Assembly (NCBI GenBank): GCA_023453025.1
Contig: JAEXUD010000006.1
Span: 1-64,000, forward strand
Length of the DNA stretch: 64,000 nt
Reading direction: 5' to 3'
Source: Bacillota bacterium
GTDB taxonomy: Bacteria > Bacillota > Clostridia > Tissierellales > Sedimentibacteraceae
Shown: in pieces, positions 17,698 through 25,117 of the stretch
Layout of the letters: the number at the start of each line of letters is the position of its first letter
How positions within the stretch are numbered: the stretch's first letter is position 1
Position numbers and translations under genes: made by a program
Notes under the pieces: generated by a model
Database searches by the model: none
What the model saw: only the letters and a program-made list of their open reading frames with translations
Told to the model about the DNA's origin: nothing

Positions 17698-17714
17698 TTG
17701 GCATATATTTTGCA
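17698..17714 (+). promoter_or_regulatory. Sigma-54 promoter of the second E1-E1-E2 operon
   Basis: TTGGCATATATTTTGCA: GG at 17700-17701, GC at 17712-17713, 10 bp between. The leader to the ATG at 17819 is about 95 nt. Confidence 0.87.
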
Positions 17715-17818
17715 ATATATTATTCATAGTATAAATTATATATAAAAAACCAATAATACAAAGGAAAACGATGCTAAATTATGTAATACTATTCATACTT
17801 GCAAAAGGAGGAAAATAA

Positions 17819-18784
17819 ATGTCAGGATATAGTAAAGAATTACTAAAAACATTCTACTACAAAATGATGAAAATCAGAAGATTTGAAGAAACAGTTGAGA
17901 GGTATTTCCTGGATGGAGAAATTCCGGGATTTGTCCATCTCTACATTGGTGAGGAAGCTATTGCCTCAGGAGTTTGTGCCAGCCTTACAGATAACGATTA
18001 CATAGCCAGTACACACAGAGGGCACGGGCATACTATTGCCAAGGGCGCTGATCTTAACAGAGTTATGGCTGAGATTTTTGGTAAGAAGACCGGTTTTTGC
18101 AAAGGTAAAGGCGGCTCTATGCACATTGCGGACTTTTCAGTCGGTATGCTTGGAGCAAACGGTGTAGTTGGCGGTGGTTTTAATCTTGCTACCGGTGCTG
18201 CATTGGCAATAAAAAAGCAAAAAAGAAATGATGTGTCAGTTGCTTTTTTTGGTGACGGATCCTCAAACAGAGGCACATTTCACGAAGCATTAAATTTGGC
18301 ATCTGCATGGAAGCTTCCTGCGATTTTTGTTTGTGAAAACAACCAATGGGCTTCTACAACCCCTTACAGAACAACAACCTCTGTAGAGGATATAGCAGTA
18401 AGAGCGCAGGGGTATAGTATGCCCAGCAAGATAGTTGACGGAAATGATATTTTTGCAGTATATGAAGGCTTCAAAGAAGCATTGGAATATGTCAAGGCAG
18501 GAAACGGACCATACTTCATAGAAGCAAAGACTTACAGAATCAAGGGTCACTTCGTAGGGGATCCTGAGATGTACAGAACAAAGGAAGAAGTGCAGGAGAT
18601 ATTTAGTAATAATAATCCAATAACAAGATTTGAAGTTAAGGTTTTAGAAGAAAATATGATGACTCAAGCTGAATTAGATGAAATTAAAGCTGCGGTAGAA
18701 AAGGAAGTAGAGGAAGCTTTAAACTTTGCTATGGCTAGCGAATATCCAGATCCATCAGAAATTTTTGATGATTTATATGTTTAG
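17819..18784 (+). CDS. TPP-dependent 2-oxo-acid/acetoin dehydrogenase E1 alpha (cluster 2)
   Basis: The 321-residue E1 alpha is paralogous to the one at 5088. Conserved elements are THRGHGHTIAKGAD, GKKTGFCKGKGGSMH, the TPP motif GDGSSNRG (here with the canonical GDG) and LASAWKLPAIFVCENN. AAAGGAGG precedes the ATG. It starts a second operon with E1 beta 9 bp downstream. Sequence differences from cluster 1 suggest another substrate, but I cannot name it. Confidence 0.86.
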   Translation: MSGYSKELLKTFYYKMMKIRRFEETVERYFLDGEIPGFVHLYIGEEAIASGVCASLTDNDYIASTHRGHGHTIAKGADLNRVMAEIFGKKTGFCKGKGGSMHIADFSVGMLGANGVVGGGFNLATGAALAIKKQKRNDVSVAFFGDGSSNRGTFHEALNLASAWKLPAIFVCENNQWASTTPYRTTTSVEDIAVRAQGYSMPSKIVDGNDIFAVYEGFKEALEYVKAGNGPYFIEAKTYRIKGHFVGDPEMYRTKEEVQEIFSNNNPITRFEVKVLEENMMTQAELDEIKAAVEKEVEEALNFAMASEYPDPSEIFDDLYV

Positions 18785-18793
18785 GAGGGAATT

Positions 18794-19765
18794 ATGAGAC
18801 AAATTACATTTTCACAGGCTACATTGGAAGCAATGGCTGAAGAAATGAGAAGAGATGAAAATATATTTGTAATGGGTGAAGATATAGCCAGACAAGGCGG
18901 TATATTCGGACAATTCAAGGGACTGCCTGCTGAGTTTGGTGACAGGGTAATGGATACTCCTATTTCAGAAACTGCAATAGTAGGTGCTGCGGTAGGTGCT
19001 GCTCTGGCAGGGTCAAGACCGGTGGCAGATATGCATTATGCAGATTTTCTCGGTGTTGCAATGGATGAAGTTTTTAACCAAATGGCTAAAATCCGATATA
19101 TGTTTGGCGGACAGACTACTGTTCCCATGGTGGTGAGAGCACCCGACGGACTTTCTTCATGTGCTGCGGCTCAACACTCTCAAAGTGTAGAAGCATGGTT
19201 TATGAATATTCCCGGACTTATAATCTTAAGTCCTTCCAATCCTGCTGATGCAAAAGGATTGTTAAAGGCTGCAATAAGAGATGACAATCCGGTTATATAT
19301 TTTGAAAATAAAATTTTGTATAGAGAAAAAGGTGAGGTTCCTGAAGGAGAATATATTGTACCTATAGGAAAGGCAAAGGTAGCAAGGGAAGGTAAGGATA
19401 TAACAATCATATCATATTCCATAGCTATGAAAAAGGCGTATGAGGTAGCAGAATTATTGTCCAAGGATGGGATAGACGCAGAGGTTATAGACCTGAGAAC
19501 TCTGGTTCCTTATGACAAAGAGGCAATACTTAAGTCAGTTAAAAAAACTCATAGACTGGCAATAATACATGAAGCTGTAAAACAGGGAGGAGTAGGCTCT
19601 GAAATATCAGCCTTTGTTGCAGAGGAAGCTGTTGAATATCTGGATGCACCAATTAAAAGATTTGGAGCACCATTTACACCCGTACCATTCTCACCGCCTT
19701 TAGAAAATGCTTACAGGCTAAGTTCTGAAAAGATAGCCGAAGAACTTAAGAAAATAATTAAATAA
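18794..19765 (+). CDS. TPP-dependent 2-oxo-acid/acetoin dehydrogenase E1 beta (cluster 2)
   Basis: A 323-residue E1 beta subunit with FVMGEDIARQGGIFGQFKGL near 25, DTPISETAIVGAAVGAAL near 54 and a C-terminal transketolase domain (VIDLRTLVPYDKEAI; FTPVPFSPPLENAY). TAGGAGGG precedes the ATG, and the gap from E1 alpha is 9 bp. It pairs with the E1 alpha at 17819 to form the heterotetramer of the second complex. Confidence 0.9.
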   Translation: MRQITFSQATLEAMAEEMRRDENIFVMGEDIARQGGIFGQFKGLPAEFGDRVMDTPISETAIVGAAVGAALAGSRPVADMHYADFLGVAMDEVFNQMAKIRYMFGGQTTVPMVVRAPDGLSSCAAAQHSQSVEAWFMNIPGLIILSPSNPADAKGLLKAAIRDDNPVIYFENKILYREKGEVPEGEYIVPIGKAKVAREGKDITIISYSIAMKKAYEVAELLSKDGIDAEVIDLRTLVPYDKEAILKSVKKTHRLAIIHEAVKQGGVGSEISAFVAEEAVEYLDAPIKRFGAPFTPVPFSPPLENAYRLSSEKIAEELKKIIK

Positions 19766-19784
19766 AGCAAAAAAGGAGGGTAAG

Positions 19785-21098
19785 ATGGCCAGAGAAATTT
19801 TGATGCCCAAGCTGGGGCTTACTATGGTTGAAGGAACCATAGTAAAGTGGTTTGTAAATGAAGGGGACTCCGTAAAAATCGGAGATAGATTATTTGAGGT
19901 TGAAACAGATAAGCTTACTAATGACATAGAAGCAGATACAGAAGGAATAGTAAGAAAATTATTGATTGAGGAAGGTCAGTCAGCTCCGGTAAAGGCACTT
20001 ATAGGAATAATTGCTGAAAAGGATGAAGACATCTCTTCATTGCTGGGAGCTTCATCTTCAGATAATGAAGCTGAAGCTGTTATAGAAGCAGTAGCAGAAA
20101 CAGCTAATGATGTTGTTCAGTTAAAAAGAGATTCAAGTTATATTTTAGCGACTCCTTATGCTAAGAAGCAGGCATCGGAACGAGGAATTGATATAAAGAA
20201 TGTAACGGCAACAGGATATGACGGAGTAGTAGTTGCAAAGGATGTTCAGAATTTTAAGGTTGAAGAAACAAAAATCAGAGTAACTCCCGTTGCTAAGAAG
20301 ATGGCTGATGAATATGGAATTGATTTGACAGAAATAAATAAGGACTCCAGAATTAATAAAGAAGATGTATTAGCTCTATATAACAGCAAGGCAGCAGCAA
20401 ACTCTTCAATGTCTACGGACGAAGAAAAAGCATCAGGAATGAGGAAAATCATAGCTCAAAGGATGAAGGCAAGCTGGGCAGGCACACCCATGGTTACATT
20501 CAATATGGAAGCTGACATGACCGAGCTGATCAATGTCAGGGAAAAATTAAAACCGGTGTTTGCCATAGAAGGACTTAAGCTGTCATACAATCATCTGATA
20601 ATGAAAATATTGTCAAGATTGCTGATAAAGTTCAGATATCTGAATGCAAGCTTTGAAAACGATACAATTATTTACCATAATAATGTGAACCTTGGGATAG
20701 CTGTGGATGTGGAAAAAGGGTTAATGGTACCAAATGTTAAAGGCATTGAAAATAAATCTCTTAGGGAAATATCTCGGGAAACTGAGCAATTGATTGAAGA
20801 TGCAAAAACTAACAGATTAAATCCTGATAATCTTGCAGGAGGAACCTTTACAATAACAAACATAGGTATGTTCGGAATGGATTCCTTCACTCCCATAATA
20901 AATAAGCCAGAGGTAGCAATATTGGGCATAAATAGAATTGTGGATAAACCTGTTGCCATAAACAAGCAAGTAGTAGTACGACCTATGATGAATTTAAGCC
21001 TGACTACTGACCATAGCTTGGTAGATGGTGCTCTTTCAGCTAAATTCTTAAGTGAAATCAAGGAAATGATAGAGAACCCATACTTGTTGATTGATTAA
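19785..21098 (+). CDS. E2 acyltransferase with two peripheral-subunit-binding domains (cluster 2)
   Basis: The 437-residue E2 has one lipoyl domain (1-77; Lys43 in VETDKLTND) and a catalytic domain (about 210-437) with DHSLVDG. Between them are two consecutive peripheral-subunit-binding motifs: residues 121-157 (LATPYAKKQASERGIDI ... VVVAKDVQNF) and 165-199 (VTPVAKKMADEYGIDL ... INKEDVLAL). One such domain is usual in E2. The second may allow simultaneous E1 and E3 docking or recruitment of an E3 from outside, which fits the lack of an E3 gene in this operon. AAGGAGGG precedes the ATG. Confidence 0.9.
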   Translation: MAREILMPKLGLTMVEGTIVKWFVNEGDSVKIGDRLFEVETDKLTNDIEADTEGIVRKLLIEEGQSAPVKALIGIIAEKDEDISSLLGASSSDNEAEAVIEAVAETANDVVQLKRDSSYILATPYAKKQASERGIDIKNVTATGYDGVVVAKDVQNFKVEETKIRVTPVAKKMADEYGIDLTEINKDSRINKEDVLALYNSKAAANSSMSTDEEKASGMRKIIAQRMKASWAGTPMVTFNMEADMTELINVREKLKPVFAIEGLKLSYNHLIMKILSRLLIKFRYLNASFENDTIIYHNNVNLGIAVDVEKGLMVPNVKGIENKSLREISRETEQLIEDAKTNRLNPDNLAGGTFTITNIGMFGMDSFTPIINKPEVAILGINRIVDKPVAINKQVVVRPMMNLSLTTDHSLVDGALSAKFLSEIKEMIENPYLLID

Positions 21099-21237
21099 CG
21101 TATTATTACCATGGTACAAGAAATAATAATATTTTATTGTTCAATTGTAAAATTGCGAGAATCAAGTTAACTATTTAAGCTAATAATAACAATTGTAATT
21201 ATTTACACATAAAATTTATTTTATACAGGAGACTAAT

Positions 21238-21996
21238 ATGAGACTACAAAATAAAATCGCCATAATCACAGGTTCAGCAGCCGGATTAGGCGCAGCAGTA
21301 GCAGAAAAGTTTGCAGAAAATGGTGCAAACATCGCATTGTGGGACATGAATGAACAAGGCCTACAGGAAATGGAAGAAAAATTATCCCAGTATGGTATAA
21401 AAGCCAAAGCATACAAAACAAATGTTACAGACTATGATGAAGTTCAGGAAAGAGGACAGCAGGTCATCAAAGATTTTGGGAGAGTTGATATATTGATAAA
21501 TTGTGCCGGCGGCGGAAAAGATATTACCCTCGGCTTTAGAGAGCTGGACAAGGATTCATGGAAAAGACAGATTGATCTGAACTTAAACAGTGCATTTTAT
21601 TGCACAAAGGCAGTTATAGAAAATATGGTTGAAAATAAATATGGTAAGATAGTTAATTTTTCTTCAGTAGCCGGATTAAGAGGCGGCGGGTTACTTGGAA
21701 AGGGAGCTTACTCAACAGCTAAAGCAGGGGTAGTTGGGTTGACAAAAGCAGTTGCAAAGGAGTTTGCAAAATATAATATCTATGCGAACGCTATAGCACC
21801 TGCATTGCATGTTACACCTCTGATAAAAGCTAATTTAAGTAATGAACAAATTGAAGAGCTCAAGCATAGTTTTCTTTTGGATACGTCAGGAGATCCAAGC
21901 AAGTTAGCGGAATTGGTAGTATTTCTGGCTTCGGATGATGCACAATTTATTACGGCCGCACTATACACAGTTGATGGAGGATTTTCATTCCATTAA
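21238..21996 (+). CDS. Short-chain dehydrogenase/reductase
   Basis: The 252-residue classical SDR has the cofactor motif TGSAAGLGAAV, the NCAGGG segment (family NAG), catalytic Ser in FSSVAG and YSTAKAG (YxxxK). It resembles 3-oxoacyl-ACP reductase/acetoin reductase-type enzymes; the substrate cannot be told from sequence. The 139-bp gap before it contains a small dyad (TACCATGGTA) but no clear promoter, so it may be co-transcribed with E2. The second TRAP operon follows 55 bp downstream. Confidence 0.88.
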   Translation: MRLQNKIAIITGSAAGLGAAVAEKFAENGANIALWDMNEQGLQEMEEKLSQYGIKAKAYKTNVTDYDEVQERGQQVIKDFGRVDILINCAGGGKDITLGFRELDKDSWKRQIDLNLNSAFYCTKAVIENMVENKYGKIVNFSSVAGLRGGGLLGKGAYSTAKAGVVGLTKAVAKEFAKYNIYANAIAPALHVTPLIKANLSNEQIEELKHSFLLDTSGDPSKLAELVVFLASDDAQFITAALYTVDGGFSFH

Positions 21997-22051
21997 AATA
22001 AATCCTTTTAAATATCAAACTTTAAATCTAAAAAAATGGAGGAAGGAATTT

Positions 22052-23053
22052 ATGAAAAAATTTAAATTATTATGTTTGTGTTTGGCATTAGTTATGGTAG
22101 TTGTAGCTTCAGTTGGATGCTCAAACAATGAAAATGCTCCTGCAAAGGATGAAGTAACAGTTTTCAAATTGGCAAACGGCAGTGCAATCGGAGATGAAAG
22201 GGATCAATCTTTACAGGAATTTGCAAAATTAGTTGATGAAAAATCAAATGGTACAATGAAGGTTGAAGTTTATTCAGGCGGTTCATTAGGAACATGGAGA
22301 GATACAATAGAAGGACTTGAGCCTGGTATAGTACAGATAGTATGTGAAAGTATAGGTACCTTAGAGGCATACAGCCCAACTGCAGGTATTGATGCATATC
22401 CTTATTTGTACGATAGCTATGATCAATATAAGAATATCATGCTTAACGGTGAAATCGGAGAAAAACTGCTGACAACTGTCGGCGAAGAAGGCGGATTTGT
22501 GTTGATGGGACCTTCAAACAGAGGAGCAAGGGTTGTTACATCAAACAAAAAAATTGAAAGTGTTGATGATTTGGCAGGAGTAAAAATAAGAGCACCTGGA
22601 ATTCAAATGTACATCAAGACATGGGAATACTTAGGAGCTTCACCGGTGCCTATGGATGCTTCAGAAATATACACCGGATTACAGCAGGGAACAGTTGACG
22701 CTCAGGAAAATCCTGTTATGTACAGCTATGGAAATGCTTTCTATGATGTTTGCGACTACTTGGTTATAACAAATCACGTATTCAGTACTGATGTGTTCAT
22801 TTTTAATGATGACTTTTTCAATAATCTTCCGGAGGAGCAGCAGCAAGTTTTCAGAGAAGCTGCTAAAGAAGCAGGAGATTTCAGAACAAAGTTAGTTGAA
22901 GAGAAAGAAGCTGACACAATTAAATTAATGGAAGAAAAGGGAATGACGGTAACATATCCGGATGTAGCAGGCTTCCAGGCAAAGCTTACAGATTTTGCTA
23001 AAGAGTTTCCTAATCTGAAAGATCTAGTTGATGAAATACATGCGGTAGAGTAA
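22052..23053 (+). CDS. dctP: TRAP transporter substrate-binding lipoprotein (DctP family, cluster 2)
   Basis: A 334-residue lipoprotein with signal peptide MKKFKLLCLCLALVMVVVAS and Cys lipidation site in SVGC. The GVKIRAPGIQMYIKTW segment carries the carboxylate-binding arginine, and LQQGTVDAQENP is the DctP signature. I start at 22052 because GGAGGAAGG lies just upstream and the signal peptide begins there; an in-frame extension to 21935 would lie inside the SDR gene. It is clearly divergent from the first DctP, so a different ligand is likely. Confidence 0.92.
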   Translation: MKKFKLLCLCLALVMVVVASVGCSNNENAPAKDEVTVFKLANGSAIGDERDQSLQEFAKLVDEKSNGTMKVEVYSGGSLGTWRDTIEGLEPGIVQIVCESIGTLEAYSPTAGIDAYPYLYDSYDQYKNIMLNGEIGEKLLTTVGEEGGFVLMGPSNRGARVVTSNKKIESVDDLAGVKIRAPGIQMYIKTWEYLGASPVPMDASEIYTGLQQGTVDAQENPVMYSYGNAFYDVCDYLVITNHVFSTDVFIFNDDFFNNLPEEQQQVFREAAKEAGDFRTKLVEEKEADTIKLMEEKGMTVTYPDVAGFQAKLTDFAKEFPNLKDLVDEIHAVE

Positions 23054-23110
23054 GATATGTCAAAATAGCATAAATAGCTTATTTATAGTCCTTTGTACGT
23101 TTAAGGAGCT

Positions 23111-23671
23111 ATGAATAAGCTATATTTAGTAAAATCAAGCAGTAAGGAGGTAAGTAATTCATGTATAAGCATACTTGAATTATTCAAAAATATGAAATTA
23201 GCGATGGATAAGCTCGAAAAAATTATCTTGGTAATATTGGCAGTGCTATTTTCTGTTATGGTTATTGCATTGTTTTATCAAATTATAATGAGATTTATAT
23301 TTCAGAATGCAAATTCGTGGTCAGAGGAAATGACAAGGTACTCCTTTATTTGGATGACTATGCTTGGTTCAGCGGTAGCGACACGAAGAAGCAGGAATAT
23401 GGACGTGGATTTTTTAGTTAAAAAAATGCCCAAATTATTAAGAAATTTAAATTCTGTAGTAACAAAAGGACTAATTATTGCTTTTATAGTTGTACTGATT
23501 ATATATGGAATAAGCCTCGTTGGCATAACTCATAAGCAATTATCTGCCGGTTTAAGAGTTCCGATGTCATATATATATGCTTCGGTTCCTACAGGCGGCA
23601 TATTAATGCTTTTATTCATTATAGAAAATATAATCCGTGATATTAAGGGCAGCAAGGAAAAGGAGGGTTAA
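23111..23671 (+). CDS. dctQ: TRAP transporter small membrane subunit (DctQ family, cluster 2; start uncertain)
   Basis: The 186-residue reading frame encodes four transmembrane segments with the DctQ-like block ANSWSEEMTRYSFIWMTMLGSAVATRR. The start is unclear. ATG 23111 has AAGGAG only 2 bp away. A much better AAGGAGGT (23146-23153) is followed at 23161 by an out-of-frame ATG that opens a 5-codon ORF. An internal in-frame ATG (23192, MKLAMDKLEKII) fits the family N-terminus but lacks a ribosome site. Translational coupling or a frame error near 23150 is possible. Confidence 0.82.
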   Translation: MNKLYLVKSSSKEVSNSCISILELFKNMKLAMDKLEKIILVILAVLFSVMVIALFYQIIMRFIFQNANSWSEEMTRYSFIWMTMLGSAVATRRSRNMDVDFLVKKMPKLLRNLNSVVTKGLIIAFIVVLIIYGISLVGITHKQLSAGLRVPMSYIYASVPTGGILMLLFIIENIIRDIKGSKEKEG

Positions 23672-23672
23672 T

Positions 23673-24941
23673 ATGGCAGGAATATTGATAATTTTAATAT
23701 TGGTTTTTGCCGCAATTGGGATTCCCATAGCATTTTCATTAGGTATATCCTCATTGATTACAATATTGCATGAAGGATATCCTTTGATGGTAATTCCCCA
23801 GAAGCTCTTTGGAGGTATGGACTCCTTCCCTCTTTTAGCGATACCGTTTTTCATGCTGTCAGGTGACCTCATGAACGGAGGCGGTTTAAACAAAAGAATA
23901 ATAAGAGTCGCAAATGCATTTTTAGGAGATTTGCCGGGCAGTCTGGCAATTATTACAATAGTGGCATCAGCGTTTTTTGCCGCAATATCCGGTTCGGCAG
24001 TGGCAACGGTTGCAGCTATAGGAGGCATAACTATACCTGCTATGATTAAGCAGGGCTATCCTGATCATTATGCGGCAGGTGTTTCTTCTTCGGCTTCAAT
24101 AGTTGGACCTATTATACCGCCAAGCATCACACTGATAGTTTATGGCTCTTCATTGCAGCTGTCAATCAGCGAGTTGTTCATGGCATCAGCAGTACCGGGA
24201 ATCTTAATGAGCTTATTATTTATTGCAATAGCAATTATCCAGGCAAAAAAATACAACTTTCCAAAGGAAGGAAAAACTGACTGGAAAGAAAAGAAAGAAG
24301 CCCTGTTAGATGGTTTCTGGGCTTTGATGATGCCTGTAATTATACTAGGAGGAATTTTTTCAGGATTTTTTACACCAACCGAAGCGGCTGTCGTTTCTGT
24401 AGTATATGCGTTAATTATTGGTTTGTTTGTATATAAGGGTTTTACTGTCAAGGACTTACCCAGACTTCTGTCAGAGGCAGCTGTATCGACTGCGACTATT
24501 ATGCTGATTCTGGCAACTTCGAAAATACTGGCATGGGTTATTACAGTAATAAACTTACCTACGATGGTTGCTGAAGCGATATTAGGCTTTACTGACAGCT
24601 CAGTTTTAATATTTATGTTAATTAACATAATTTTGTTAATTGTGGGATGTTTGATGGAAGCCAATGCAGCGATAATAATACTCATTCCTATATTGGTACC
24701 TATTGTCACAAAATTAGGGATGTCACCAATTACATTTGGCGTTTTAATGACAGTAAACTTATGCTTGGGATTATTGACTCCGCCTGTCGGAGTTTGCCTG
24801 CTGCTGGGATCGCAGATTGCAGAATCAAAATTTGAGAAAGCTGTGGTTTCAATGCTCCCGTTTTTTGCGGCAGGTTTAATAGTATTGCTTTTAACCACAT
24901 ATGTACCGGCGCTGACACTATGGCTGCCGAGCCTATTGTAA
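23673..24941 (+). CDS. dctM: TRAP transporter large membrane subunit (DctM family, cluster 2)
   Basis: A 422-residue polytopic protein with DctM motifs FAAISGSAVATVAAIGG, SIVGPIIPPSITLIVYG and FSGFFTPTEAAVVSVVYA. I begin at ATG 23673, preceded by AAGGAGGG; the longer frame from 23637 lies inside dctQ. It completes the second TRAP system. The strong palindromic terminator at 24952 ends the operon. Confidence 0.93.
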   Translation: MAGILIILILVFAAIGIPIAFSLGISSLITILHEGYPLMVIPQKLFGGMDSFPLLAIPFFMLSGDLMNGGGLNKRIIRVANAFLGDLPGSLAIITIVASAFFAAISGSAVATVAAIGGITIPAMIKQGYPDHYAAGVSSSASIVGPIIPPSITLIVYGSSLQLSISELFMASAVPGILMSLLFIAIAIIQAKKYNFPKEGKTDWKEKKEALLDGFWALMMPVIILGGIFSGFFTPTEAAVVSVVYALIIGLFVYKGFTVKDLPRLLSEAAVSTATIMLILATSKILAWVITVINLPTMVAEAILGFTDSSVLIFMLINIILLIVGCLMEANAAIIILIPILVPIVTKLGMSPITFGVLMTVNLCLGLLTPPVGVCLLLGSQIAESKFEKAVVSMLPFFAAGLIVLLLTTYVPALTLWLPSLL

Positions 24942-24951
24942 ATTGAATTTT

Positions 24952-24994
24952 ATAATAAAACCACAGTATTGTTTATAATCTGTGGTTTTATTAT
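24952..24994. terminator. Terminator after TRAP cluster 2
   Basis: Perfect 15-bp stem ATAATAAAACCACAG / CTGTGGTTTTATTAT with a 13-nt loop; A/T tracts on both sides make it bidirectional. Confidence 0.85.
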
Positions 24995-25042
24995 ATCCAT
25001 TTTTAATATCAGCACGGGTAATCCATATATATAAATCTATAG

Positions 25043-25071
25043 TTGTTAGAGAATACGGGATATGATATAAT
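25043..25071 (+). promoter_or_regulatory. Sigma-70-type promoter of pcrA
   Basis: TTGTTA (25043-25048), 17 bp, TATAAT (25066-25071). Transcription should start near 25078, which rules out translation from the upstream in-frame TTG at 25043. Confidence 0.8.
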
Positions 25072-25117
25072 TTATAGAATCAAAATATCGCCGTTATATG
25101 ATTCAATGGAGGAAAAA

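Noticed and set aside
21099..21237. Promoter for the SDR/TRAP 2 genes
   Set aside because: No -24/-12 element and no convincing -35/-10 pair with 16-18 bp spacing; only a small dyad at TACCATGGTA.
24140..24898. 252-residue minus-strand frame opposite dctM2
   Set aside because: Shadow of a clear DctM gene; composition reflects antisense of hydrophobic codons.
25043..25117. 25-codon N-terminal extension of PcrA from a TTG
   Set aside because: The TTG is the -35 box of the pcrA promoter; the ATG at 25118 has a strong ribosome site and gives the family N-terminus.
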